Source: Candidatus Desantisbacteria bacterium CG1_02_38_46 (lineage in GTDB: Bacteria; Desantisbacteria; UBA1551; UBA1559). From it: a stretch of DNA of 41,269 nucleotides. Positions 26,366-34,824 of this stretch are shown here, in pieces. A program made the position numbers and the translations under genes. Numbering within the stretch: position 1 is the stretch's first letter; each line of letters starts with the position of its first letter. The stretch lies in assembly GCA_001871015.1 (NCBI GenBank), contig MNUO01000093.1, positions 1 to 41,269 on the forward strand, written 5' to 3'. Under the pieces are notes generated by a model. The model was not told where the DNA came from. It did no database searches and saw only the letters and a program-made list of their open reading frames with translations.

Positions 26366-28585
26366 TCATAATTCTAAGGTTTTCCAATTATTAAAATCGT
26401 TATCCTTTAAATCCCTGTCTTGTCCTTCAAAATAAACCCATCTGCCTTTATAGTCTTTTGGGTCAGCGTTAGTAACTATCCCTCCAAATAACTTTTTACC
26501 TTTTTTGTTTTCGCTTTGGATATATTGATATAATCCTTCAACCTTTGGTCCTGCGGTCTTCAGAGTTAAACCTGCTTTTGTATCAAATAAACCAATCCTT
26601 CCGTCTTTCATCTGTATTATGAAATCTACATAAAAAGGTTTCTGCCAACCATTATCGTAAGGTACAGCAAAGAACGTTGCATCCCGATCCTCGTTCTTGA
26701 ACCACCAAACAATGCCATTTGGTTTTTCTAAAAAATCAACAAACACCTTTTCAATCTTAGACAAATATTTGACATAGAATGGCTGCACGATGGATTTTTT
26801 TCTGTCTTCTTTTATGTCGTCACTGCCAAATTGCAAATACTCAGGAACGTTCCAGATTTCATCAGGAATAAGCAACGGCTTTCTTTTTGCAGTTTCTTTT
26901 ATATATTCCTGTTTCGCAGAATCAATAACATTAACAAAATGCTGTTTGTTTTTGCTGCTTAACGCTATACCGATTATGTCATCCTGTGCTTCTTCGCATT
27001 TTATTTTGAATTTCTGTTCAAAAAAAGTATAAATAGAAGTCTTTATTCTTCCTACGGACCTGTCTTCGGGATATAACGGGCTTAAACTTTGCCTTACAAA
27101 GAAATCGAATGTTTTTTGTAAATCAGAACCGCTCTGGCGAATTGATTTATCGCCCACAATTGTTGCCTTGACTAAAGAATCAACATCTTCTTTTTTCTGG
27201 TCAGCGATAATCCTTGCATCAACATTTCTTGATTTTATATCAACTTTTTTCTTCAAATCATATTTTTTTGCTTCTTTCAAAAATATTTCGATGAAAAGCG
27301 GTGATAACCTTGTTTTCTCGCGATGCCGTTCTGAATGGCAGGATAACAAATTAATCGGCTTATAGTCCTTCTCCCTTATGCTCTTGTAAACCGTGATATA
27401 GTCTTTGGCAATATCTTCTTGTATCTCAATATCTTCCAGATTAGTATAAATATGCCCATAATTCAATATATCGTTTTTATAATGCCCTATATCCGGCTGC
27501 GGCATACGCATAATTCTCCCCACGGTCTGAATGGAAAATATCGCACTGTGCCATTCTCTGAATAATACTAATATCTGGGCACGCGGACAATCCCAACCCA
27601 GAGCTATTGCTTACTTGAAAATAAGAACTTCAACTTCGCTGTCATTTTTTTCAACATTTTCTTTGTTTATATGCTCCCCCGAAAGCCATATAGCTAATTT
27701 ATTATTTTCGGTGGAAATCTTATGCTTGTTCTCTAAAATCTTTATCACCCCGTCTTTCATTGTGTCTTCAAGTTGTCCAATCCTGTCTGGAAGTTGAATT
27801 AACATAAGGGGATTAATATTTGCTCCGTATTTTTGGAATGCGCCTGATAATTCTTTTCTTTTTTTCAACGCCGCATCTATAACCAGTTCCTCGCTTCCAC
27901 TGCTTAATTCCGAGCTTATCTTGCCTTCCTTTAATAAATTCGTGAATCTTTCATTTAATATTACTGCCTTCTTAATCATTCCTTCTTTTTTAACATCTTC
28001 CAAAGCAACTGAAAACATATCGTCAGGATCTGTCATTTTTGGCGTTGCTGAAACTCCAATTGTCAATTTAGATCCCATCATTTCTCTTAATCCTTGAGAA
28101 ATATCGCTTTCTGCATGATGATGAATTTCATCAATAATTAGAATTATTTCCCGCCCCTCTTCTTTCGTCCTTTCAATTACTTTCGATAAATTGAAATCCT
28201 GCTCATTATCCCGTATATAAATATTGTCCGATTTATTTATACTTTCCCAATTTATAAACAAGATTTCATTTTCATTGATTTTTCTGTCTTCTAGATCTTC
28301 AAAAAGGGAGCATTTTAATACTCGGCTTGCTTCAAAATAATTTTCTAATTTTACTTTACTTTGATTGGTTAAAACTGGCCTGGGTGCAGTCCAGATAAAA
28401 GAAAACGATTGCCTGATTTCTCTATCCTCAACCAATTGTTTTAAAAATTCCGCCATCATAATAGTTTTACCTGAACCTGTTGGTGATTTGAAAACAAGTT
28501 TCTTAATGCCGGAATAGCCCAAAAGCCGTTTGGCTTTTTCCAGCAATTCATCAATAGCATTTTCTTGATAATTTTTCAGTTGCAT
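26366..28585 (-). pseudogene. DEAD/DEAH helicase-nuclease split by one stop codon
   Basis: One gene of about 740 codons, interrupted by TAA at 27611-27613. The first 324 residues have Walker A SPTGSGKT (34-41), DEIH (152-155) and SAT (179-181). After the stop the same frame reads AIALGWDCPRAQILVLFREW and QTVGRIMRMPQPD (motifs V and VI), then a C-terminal nuclease-like region (FYVDFIIQMKDGRIGLFDTK). From memory of related proteins, the stop replaces Gln in FKQAIALGWDCPRAQ, consistent with CAA to TAA. This is a type III Res-like defence enzyme. Both halves are otherwise undamaged, so the loss is recent, or is suppressed, or is an assembly error. Confidence 0.85.
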
Positions 28586-28587
28586 AG

Positions 28588-28872
28588 TTAACTTCTTTTG
28601 AAACTTAAACTACCAAAATTTTGCCTATCTCTACCAGAATAATATTCACCAACGAGAGTGTTTTCTTTTTCATTAAAAAGTAATCGCGCTGTTCCTCTGT
28701 AAATACTCATAGTTTCTATGGCACCTGATTTTGGTTCGTTAATATATTGATAGCTTAAATATTTCCCCTCTGGTGCTTCAATAACAAAAGATGCGGTCTC
28801 GCTATGAGACGATGATTGCTCGGTAGTTAAAATGATTTTTATTTTTGTCCAAGCTTGAAAAATTTTTGATGA
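28588..28872 (-). pseudogene. C-terminal fragment resembling Cap15 (S-2TM-beta effector)
   Basis: A 94-codon open stretch without a start: SSKIFQAWTKIKIIL, SYQYINEPKSGAIETM, YRGTARLLFNEKENTL, GEYYSGRDRQNFG. The pattern GTA.L.F...L.G.YY.GR resembles the C-terminal beta-rich domain of Cap15-like proteins, membrane effectors known from CBASS defence. The membrane segments that should precede it are gone, and no CD-NTase gene is present. It is joined directly to the methyltransferase fragment. The family call is by memory of the motif and needs a profile search. Confidence 0.5.
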
Positions 28873-29041
28873 TTTCTTTGTTTTTTACTTCTTTCAATAT
28901 CGGCAATTTCTTTTTGCACATCTCGACTACTTCTTCGGCCTTGTCTTCCCAGACCAAGCCGTATTTCTTGCGCTCCTGAAGGTGTTTAATTTCCCTAACC
29001 AGCTCTTCCTTGCTCCAATTTGAATAATCTTTTTTGCTCAT
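28872..29041 (-). pseudogene. N-terminal fragment of a type III-like DNA methyltransferase (mod)
   Basis: The first ~57 codons (MSKKDYSNWSKEELVREI, KKYGLVWEDKAEEVV, KKKLPILKEVKNKEI) match the start of site-specific adenine methyltransferases that pair with Res helicases. The catalytic DPPY region is absent: the gene ends in a junction at about 28871 with the Cap15-like fragment. The chimeric frame stays open to 28802, but the tail is meaningless. No other methyltransferase is in the window, so the flanking helicase is an orphan. Confidence 0.75.
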
Positions 29042-29044
29042 AGC

Positions 29045-30421
29045 TTACCCTGTCACTTCCCAGTGACCGCCTTTGTCTGGGCCGATTCTTCTTATTAACT
29101 TTCTTTTTTTCAATTTACTGACATTCTTTTTAATTGTCTCCGGACTCAAATTTAACCTGTCAGCTATCTGGTTCCTTGTTAGCCTGCCATCTCCTTCTAA
29201 TAACTTTAGTATGTCTATTTGATTTGCAGATAATCTTTCTGGGTATTTTCTGGGTATTTTCTGGGTATCATCCAATACCTTTTCCCTTGCCATCTTTAAA
29301 TATTCATTGCTCTGCCTGAAAACCGTATAAAAATGGGTTTCGGTATATTCTATTTCGGGAAAAGGCGCATTTTCCTCCTTGCAAATGTCTTTCATTCTCT
29401 GCATTCCAGAACCAAGTTTTTCTCCAAAGTGTATCCTTGAAAACAGGTCAGCAATTAGCTGGTTCCTTCGAAAAACAGTTTTGCCGAGAACGAAGCGTCT
29501 GGGTTTTACCCAAATATTTTCTATCTGAATTCTATCGGGAAAAAATTTCAGGATATTATTATGCCCATGCTCAAAGTAGTCCTTGTGCATCACCGAGTTA
29601 ATAACCGCTTCCCTTACAGCCTCAAAAGGATATTCATATATTTCTTCCCTTTGTGGTTTTCCTGTAAACCTGTAAGCTACCTTTGCATATAATTTTACAA
29701 AGTCCATTACTTTGTCAACAATTTCAAATAAACCCCCGGTTATTTCCTTTCTGTCAATAACGTCTGCTCCACCATGGTCTTTAAACAAAGTGACTGTAAA
29801 AACAGACCATGGAACAAATCTCTGTGGCTCTCTGGCAAAGAAAAGCACTCCAGAATTATTGAAGTATAACTTCCCTTCCTGTCGTTCAGCAACACCAAGA
29901 TTTACAAGAGCAACTTCAGATTTTATTGATTTCGAATCTTCCGCAAGTTCTAAAAATTTTAACAATTTATTTTTATCAAAGTCTTTCGGATAATTGAATT
30001 TGGGTTCTGTCAGCTCGTCGAATTTTACCTTTCCTTCCGATTTAAACAAATCCATTATTTCATTTCTCGTGAGCTTCTGAACATTTGAACCGATCCTCCT
30101 ATAAAAACCCGAGGAGCATTTATAAGGCTTATCGTCACCCTCGCGGACATTTACAATCAGCATATTTTGAAATTGCTCAAGAATTATTTTTACTCTCGGT
30201 TCACAATTATTGGCTATGTCCTGTATCTGTGATTTCAGTCTGTTGCCAACCCGGGTCCCTTTGATAAGACCATCGTCGCTGACGCCCAGAAATATTCTTC
30301 CGCCAGATGAATTGGCAAAAGCAATTAGTTCTCGCTCAATGTTATTCAGGCTTTCTTTGAATTCGACCTTGTAACCCTCTCCCTCCTGAAGAATGAATTT
30401 CAGCTCTTTTTCGGTAATCAC
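29045..30421 (-). CDS. AlbA_2/Schlafen-type ATP-binding regulator
   Basis: A 458-residue protein. Residues 10-125 form an AlbA_2 domain (VEFKESLNNIERELIAFANSSGGRIFLGVSDDG), about 240-380 an HATPase-like domain (AVREAVINSVMHKDYFEHG, FGEKLGSGMQRMKDIC), and 410-458 a winged helix (LTRNQIADRLNLSPETIKKNVSKL). Such proteins are frequent in mobile and defence regions and are often annotated as transcriptional regulators. Its start overlaps the radC stop by 4 bp and its stop is 4 bp from the mod fragment. An 11-bp tandem repeat (29239-29269) lies between the ATPase and helix-turn-helix domains. Confidence 0.88.
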   Translation of the reverse strand: MITEKELKFILQEGEGYKVEFKESLNNIERELIAFANSSGGRIFLGVSDDGLIKGTRVGNRLKSQIQDIANNCEPRVKIILEQFQNMLIVNVREGDDKPYKCSSGFYRRIGSNVQKLTRNEIMDLFKSEGKVKFDELTEPKFNYPKDFDKNKLLKFLELAEDSKSIKSEVALVNLGVAERQEGKLYFNNSGVLFFAREPQRFVPWSVFTVTLFKDHGGADVIDRKEITGGLFEIVDKVMDFVKLYAKVAYRFTGKPQREEIYEYPFEAVREAVINSVMHKDYFEHGHNNILKFFPDRIQIENIWVKPRRFVLGKTVFRRNQLIADLFSRIHFGEKLGSGMQRMKDICKEENAPFPEIEYTETHFYTVFRQSNEYLKMAREKVLDDTQKIPRKYPERLSANQIDILKLLEGDGRLTRNQIADRLNLSPETIKKNVSKLKKRKLIRRIGPDKGGHWEVTG

Positions 30422-31095
30422 AGGAGTTCCTTTTCCTTGAAACTCAGGAATCCGTTGCGAGCAATAATAACATGGTCCGCCACTTCAATTCCGAGAATCT
30501 TGCCGGATTCCACAAGTCTTTTGGTTATTTCAAGGTCATCCTCTGAGGGTTCGGGGTCTCCTGAGGGATGGTTGTGTGCCACAATGATCTGGGCAGATAA
30601 ATTCCTCACCGCTGGTTCAAAAACCTCCCTCGGATGCACCAAATTAGCATTCAAAGAGCCAACTGAAATAATTTCTCTTTTGATTTCCTGATTGCGACTA
30701 TCGAGATAAAAAACTACAAAGTGTTCTTTTTTGTTATCTCTTAAATCTTTTAATTCTTCCCAGACATCTTTTGGTTTTAAATATACTTCTGCTTTTTTAT
30801 CTTTGAGCAATCTTTTGCCGAGCTCAAAGCAGGCAATAATTTCATAACTCTTGACAGGACCAAGGCCATAAAAATTTCTTAGCTCATCAAAAGTCAAATG
30901 AGGTAATTTTTCAACGGTAAATCTCTTCAAGATTTTACTTGCCAATTCTACAACATTTTCTTTTTTTGTTCCTGACCTCAGAATTATTGCAAGTAGTTCT
31001 GAATTACTAAGTTTTTCAGGACCATATTTAATTAATTTTTCCCGTGGTCGTTCAACCTTTGGTAAATCCTTAATTCTGTTCTTTTCTGCGTCCAT
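30418..31095 (-). CDS. radC: RadC/JAB domain protein
   Basis: A 225-residue RadC. The N-terminal helix-hairpin-helix (GLGPVKSYEIIA) is followed by the MPN/JAB domain with the metal motif HNHPSGDPEPSEDD (174-187). The family was named for DNA repair, but its role is unclear and it is common on mobile elements. ATG 31095 with AGGA upstream is preferred over a TTG at 31137. It is coupled to the AlbA-type gene. The 113 bp before it (31096-31208) hold no gene that I can see. Confidence 0.93.
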   Translation of the reverse strand: MDAEKNRIKDLPKVERPREKLIKYGPEKLSNSELLAIILRSGTKKENVVELASKILKRFTVEKLPHLTFDELRNFYGLGPVKSYEIIACFELGKRLLKDKKAEVYLKPKDVWEELKDLRDNKKEHFVVFYLDSRNQEIKREIISVGSLNANLVHPREVFEPAVRNLSAQIIVAHNHPSGDPEPSEDDLEITKRLVESGKILGIEVADHVIIARNGFLSFKEKELL

Positions 31096-31208
31096 AGCTA
31101 CGATTCCTTTTATGACAATAAATGCGGCCAGTGGCAATTATCAATATTGGATTCCTGTTTGTTATCACACCGTATTTATCCGTGTTAACCCGTGGCTTAA
31201 TGTCATTT

Positions 31209-31958
31209 TTACAAACCATACCAGAAGAGAATTTGCTTACCCCAGAAAATCGTTACTATTCCGGCAAGCGCAAGGTATGGACCGAATGGAATATAATCTT
31301 TCCTGCCTTTTATCTTGAGCAAGAGAAGAATTGTTGCAATTACGCCTCCAAACAAAAATGAAAGAAAAAGATTGAGTAACAAAAGCCTCCAGCCTAAAAA
31401 TGCACCTAACATTGCTGCCAATTTAACATCGCCTCCACCCATTCCCCCACGGGAGAGAATAACAATAAGATACAAAATACCTGCGCCGATTGCTAAGCCA
31501 AAAAGGGATGGTAAAAATGAATTAGAAAAGAGACTGATTATCAAACCTACAGCCATCCCAGGATAAGTAATTTTATCAGGAATAATTTTATGCTCTAAAT
31601 CTATAAATGTAATCACCACCAGAGCACTGCACAATATTAAATAAGAAATAAAAAGAAGTGGGTTTCTTTCATAAAACATAAATCTGACATACACTGCAAC
31701 AAACAGAAGAGCAGTGATAAGTTCAACGAGGAAATATCTGGGTGAAATTTCTTTTCCACAGTACCGACACTTCTTAAGTGTGATGAAACTTACCAGTGGA
31801 ACTAAGTCCCAGAATCCTAACAAATGCCCACAATAGGGGCAATGAGAACCAGGCGAAACAATTGATTCTTTTCTGGGAAGGCGATAAATACAAACATTTA
31901 AGAAACTGCCTATTGCCAATCCGAAAATGAAAGTTAAAACTAAATAAAAAATCATCAT
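31209..31958 (-). CDS. pilD: Type IV prepilin peptidase
   Basis: A 249-residue bifunctional leader peptidase and N-methyltransferase of the inner membrane. The cytoplasmic zinc loop has C40, C43, C64 and C67, the catalytic aspartates are D120 and D177 (in GGGD), and seven to eight membrane segments are predicted. It processes type IV pilins or pseudopilins; none is in the window, but a ComEA-like gene is close. AGGAGG lies 5 nt before ATG 31958 and overlaps the leuD stop. Confidence 0.95.
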   Translation of the reverse strand: MMIFYLVLTFIFGLAIGSFLNVCIYRLPRKESIVSPGSHCPYCGHLLGFWDLVPLVSFITLKKCRYCGKEISPRYFLVELITALLFVAVYVRFMFYERNPLLFISYLILCSALVVITFIDLEHKIIPDKITYPGMAVGLIISLFSNSFLPSLFGLAIGAGILYLIVILSRGGMGGGDVKLAAMLGAFLGWRLLLLNLFLSFLFGGVIATILLLLKIKGRKDYIPFGPYLALAGIVTIFWGKQILFWYGL

Positions 31959-31967
31959 CTCTTCCTC

Positions 31968-32525
31968 CTAAAAAGGGGACAGGCTACTTTTTTTATCTTT
32001 CAAAAAGTAGCCTGTCCCCTTTTTTATTTTTTTCATTAATCCACCGGCATTCACAATCTCCTGCATAAATGAAGGAAAAGGAGATGTCCTGTGAATCTTT
32101 TTTTGCGTTAAATTATCAATTATTCCATTCGCAAGGTCTATTTTAACTATGTCCCCGCTATGAATCCTGGCGGCATTTTTGCACTCTAAAATTGGCAATC
32201 CGATATTAATGCTATTGCGAAAAAATATACGAGCAAAAGATGAAGCAATCACACAGGAGATGCCCGCTGCCTTAATTGCTAATGGTGCATGTTCTCTTGA
32301 AGAACCGCAGCCAAAGTTTTCTCCTGCAACAATCACATCACCCTTAGATATTTTCTTGCCAAATTGTTTGTCGTCTCCACGGCGACTCTCCGATATTCCT
32401 GTCATGCAATGCTTAGCTAATTCCTTATCATCTGACACATTTAAATATTTGGCAGGAATTATCTCATCTGTGTTCACATTATCCCCAAATTTCCAAACCT
32501 TGCCTTTAATTTGTCGAAGAGACAT
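31968..32525 (-). CDS. leuD: 3-isopropylmalate dehydratase small subunit
   Basis: A 185-residue small subunit, with LeuC converting 2- to 3-isopropylmalate in leucine synthesis. The [11 protein letters not shown] start and [14 protein letters not shown] loop are conserved. ATG 32525, preceded by GGAGG and 5 nt, is the start; a longer frame reads through tandem repeats and is rejected. The family normally ends near GGLMKKIKK; here 16 extra residues ([16 protein letters not shown]) are encoded by a 23-bp inverted repeat (31970-32024), so a repeat has taken over the 3' end and stop codon. Confidence 0.93.
   Translation of the reverse strand: MSLRQIKGKVWKFGDNVNTDEIIPAKYLNVSDDKELAKHCMTGISESRRGDDKQFGKKISKGDVIVAGENFGCGSSREHAPLAIKAAGISCVIASSFARIFFRNSINIGLPILECKNAARIHSGDIVKIDLANGIIDNLTQKKIHRTSPFPSFMQEIVNAGGLMKKIKKGTGYFLKDKKSSLSPF
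31970..32024. repeat. 23-bp inverted repeat in the leuD 3' end
   Basis: Arms 31970-31992 and 32002-32024 are exact reverse complements around a 9-bp loop; the core is GGGGACAGGCTACTTTTT. It lies within the leuD reading frame. A similar AAAAAGGGGAC start is seen between 1500 and 1521, just before fdhA. Confidence 0.9.
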
Positions 32526-32533
32526 TTTAACCT

Positions 32534-32640
32534 CCGCAGAGCGAGCTCTGCCACTACATAAACCTGGAGCGGAAACTCTGCCACTACATAAACCTGGAGC
32601 GGAAACTCTGCCACTCCGCAGAGCGAGCTCTGCCACTACA
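32534..32640. repeat. Tandem 30-bp repeats between leuC and leuD
   Basis: Two identical 30-bp units (32551-32580 and 32581-32610, beginning CCACTACATAAACCTGGAGC) are flanked by two copies of a 25-bp sequence (32534-32558 and 32616-32640, beginning CCGCAGAGCGAGCTCTG). The right copy supplies the leuC stop codon. The units are 26/30 identical to those inside leuC. Confidence 0.9.
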
Positions 32641-34000
32641 GGGCCTCTTCAGGACTTGAAATTCTGCCTTTGATTGCAGAAGCGGCAACAACAGCAGGAT
32701 TTGCGAGATAAACCTCACTCTTCAAATCCCCCATTCTCCCTTTAAAATTACGATTTGTAGTAGCAATGCATCGCTCCCCGGCTGCAAGCACTCCCATGTG
32801 TCCACCAAGACATGGTCCACAGCTAGGCGTACTAACAACACCGCCAGCAACAACAAATATTTCCACTAAACCTTCCTTCAATGCAGAAAGATAAACCTGC
32901 TGGGTAGCAGGAATAATTATTAACCTGGTATCGGGATGAACCTTATGACCAGCCAGAACTTTTGCTGCAATTCTCAAATCTTCAATTCTACCGTTTGTAC
33001 ATGACCCTATAAACGCCTGGTCTATTCTAACATTCCCAACCTTACTTATCGGTTTACAATTAGAAGGCAGTGATGGAAAAGCTACCTGTGGTTCAATTTT
33101 TGATACATCATATTCAATAACCTTCTTGTACTTTGCATTTTTGTCTGCCTTAATACCTGTCCCCCCGTCTGCTTGTCGCAGACAAGCGGGGGGGCCACCA
33201 CATAAACCTGCAGAGTAAACTCTGCCACCACATAAACCTGCAGAGTAAACTCTGCCACCACATACTGCAGACCTAAAGGTCTGCGTTACGTTAGCAAACC
33301 CAGAGGTAATTTCGTCCGGCTCAATTATTCCGTTCTTTGCTCCTGCCTCTATTGCCATATTGCACATTGCAAATCTATCTGACATTCCAATTTGCGATAT
33401 CGCATCTCCGGTAAACTCCATTGCACAATAAAGCGCACCATCAACGCCAATATCTCCAATGGTATGAAGTATTAAATCTTTACCGCCTACCCATTTTTTT
33501 AGTTTTCCGTAATAAATGAATTTTAAAGTTTGGGGCACTTTAAGCCAGATTTTTCCTGTTGCAAATACAGCGGCTAAATCAGTTGAGCCAACGCCTGTTG
33601 AGAATGCTCCGAGGGCTCCATATGTGCAGGTGTGAGAATCTGCTCCTATTACAAGATTGCCTGGTTTTATTAATCCTATTTCTGGCAAAAGTGCGTGTTC
33701 TATACCCATTCTTCCAACTTCAAAATAATATTTTATTTTATACCGGCGAGCAAAATCCCTCAAGATTTTTGCCTGCCCGGCACTTTCAACATCTTTATTT
33801 GGAACGAAGTGGTCAGGAACAAGCGCTATTCTATTCCTATTAAAAACTTTCCCCATTCCCAGTTTTTCAAATTCTTTTATGGCAATAGGTGCAGTAATAT
33901 CATTTCCAAGTGCCAAATCTACACTTGCTTCAATAAATTCATCGGGCTGTACTTTTTTTCTAGAACTATGTACAGCAAGAATTTTTTCTGTAATTGTCAC
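32636..34000 (-). CDS. leuC: 3-isopropylmalate dehydratase large subunit
   Basis: A 454-residue aconitase-family subunit. The 4Fe-4S ligands C334, C394 and C397 (SCTNG, CGPCLGG) are intact, as are [21 protein letters not shown] and the [12 protein letters not shown] segment. Related HacA-type proteins are about 415-420 residues. The excess comes from residues about 235-282, where [14 protein letters not shown], a second [10 protein letters not shown] and [13 protein letters not shown] are encoded by repeats. The reading frame is kept throughout, so the gene may still work. GTG 34000 has GAGG upstream. Confidence 0.94.
   Translation of the reverse strand: MTITEKILAVHSSRKKVQPDEFIEASVDLALGNDITAPIAIKEFEKLGMGKVFNRNRIALVPDHFVPNKDVESAGQAKILRDFARRYKIKYYFEVGRMGIEHALLPEIGLIKPGNLVIGADSHTCTYGALGAFSTGVGSTDLAAVFATGKIWLKVPQTLKFIYYGKLKKWVGGKDLILHTIGDIGVDGALYCAMEFTGDAISQIGMSDRFAMCNMAIEAGAKNGIIEPDEITSGFANVTQTFRSAVCGGRVYSAGLCGGRVYSAGLCGGPPACLRQADGGTGIKADKNAKYKKVIEYDVSKIEPQVAFPSLPSNCKPISKVGNVRIDQAFIGSCTNGRIEDLRIAAKVLAGHKVHPDTRLIIIPATQQVYLSALKEGLVEIFVVAGGVVSTPSCGPCLGGHMGVLAAGERCIATTNRNFKGRMGDLKSEVYLANPAVVAASAIKGRISSPEEAL
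33161..33284. repeat. Composite in-frame repeat insertion inside leuC
   Basis: In order: a G/C hairpin CCCCCC-GTCTGC-TTGTC-GCAGAC-AAGC-GGGGGG (33161-33193); two identical 30-bp units (33195-33224, 33225-33254) and a 10-bp part-unit, with 7-bp hairpins GCAGAGT-AA-ACTCTGC spanning the unit joints; and a third hairpin GCAGACCT-AA-AGGTCTGC (33267-33284) followed by a TGCGTTAC tail. On the minus strand each 30-bp unit encodes [10 protein letters not shown]. Confidence 0.92.
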
Positions 34001-34010
34001 GCTTATTACC

Positions 34011-34661
34011 TCATTTTATTTCAAGTTTTAGAAATTTTAAATTCGTTTCTTTAACAGGTCCACCTGCAAGATTAAGGAAATCTGAAATGGTAGTTCCACT
34101 TCTTACCTTGTAAACACTTTCTTTTTTAAACCCCCTTGTCTCAATTTCTAATTCTCCTGGAACCTCACCGCTTTTCTTTTCAGTTGTAAATATCAGGCAG
34201 GAGAGGGTTTGAAATTTTTTTATACCAATTCCTTTAATCTTTTTGATTTCCTCTTTGTTTTTAAAATTACCGTATTTACTGCGATAATCAATTATATTCT
34301 GCGCCAGTTTCGGACCTATACCTGGTAAACTTTCCAGTTCTTTTTTATTTGCTGTATTGATATTTACCGGCATATGGACAATACTATTAGAGTCTAAAAT
34401 AGAAAGGATTGCCTTTCTGGATGCACTTTTGCTAATACCTGCTTTTTCTAAAAGACGCCCAATAGAATCAGATATAGCTACTTTATAAACACCAGGATAT
34501 ACTACTTCACCATATACATATACTTCTACAGATTGCTTGCCCTTTATTATCTCAAAAGAATCTCCTGTTCGATAATCCCTCAAAAGAATAATCAAGGCGC
34601 CAGCAATTATTAAAAAAATTAAAAATAAAAGGGCTTTCTGCTCTTTTTTATTGAACATCAT
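34011..34661 (-). CDS. comEA: ComEA-like DNA-binding protein
   Basis: A 216-residue protein. One membrane anchor (about 10-27), an SLBB-like domain ([17 protein letters not shown]), then the ComEA double helix-hairpin-helix ([39 protein letters not shown]). About 55 extra residues follow, resembling part of another SLBB domain. ComEA binds DNA outside the membrane during uptake; with pilD nearby, natural transformation is plausible. The start is ATG 34661; a longer frame to 34841 reads through 18-bp repeats and is unlikely to be coding. Confidence 0.85.
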   Translation of the reverse strand: MMFNKKEQKALLFLIFLIIAGALIILLRDYRTGDSFEIIKGKQSVEVYVYGEVVYPGVYKVAISDSIGRLLEKAGISKSASRKAILSILDSNSIVHMPVNINTANKKELESLPGIGPKLAQNIIDYRSKYGNFKNKEEIKKIKGIGIKKFQTLSCLIFTTEKKSGEVPGELEIETRGFKKESVYKVRSGTTISDFLNLAGGPVKETNLKFLKLEIK

Positions 34662-34674
34662 ACACTCTTTTTCG

Positions 34675-34746
34675 CCGGGTAGGTCTTGACGACCGGGTAG
34701 GTCTTGACGACCGGGTAGGTCTTGACGACCGGGTAGGTCTTGACAA
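34675..34746. repeat. 18-bp tandem repeat, four copies
   Basis: CCGGGTAGGTCTTGACGA repeated at 34675, 34693, 34711 and 34729; the last copy ends AA instead of GA. It lies just upstream of the comEA-like start. The unit is a multiple of three, keeps the upstream frame open and would encode QDLPGR on the minus strand. There are no spacers, so it is not a CRISPR array. Confidence 0.95.
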
Positions 34747-34780
34747 CTAAGGAAATTATACCAAAAGTTATCACAACCTT

Positions 34781-34824
34781 CAGGACTAAAGTCCTGAGTT
34801 ACGTAACTCAGACCTTCAGGTCTG
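34781..34824. repeat. Triple hairpin element
   Basis: Three overlapping palindromes: CAGGACT-AA-AGTCCTG (34781-34796), an 18-bp perfect palindrome CTGAGTTACGTAACTCAG (34794-34811), and CAGACCT-TC-AGGTCTG (34809-34824). It provides the stop codon of the glycosyltransferase gene at 34816. Confidence 0.9.

Noticed and set aside
28588-30421. A working CBASS system
   Set aside because: Only a C-terminal Cap15-like fragment is present; there is no CD-NTase or accessory Cap gene.
31096-31208. Gene or regulatory element between radC and pilD
   Set aside because: I see no start with a ribosome binding site, no convincing hairpin and no promoter; left as plain intergenic DNA.
32526-32636. Upstream extension of leuD (37 extra residues with two [10 protein letters not shown] repeats)
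   Set aside because: It is translation of the 30-bp tandem repeats; ATG 32525 has GGAGG at the right distance and matches the family start.
34675-34746. CRISPR array
   Set aside because: The four 18-bp units are directly adjacent with no spacers, and no cas gene is present.
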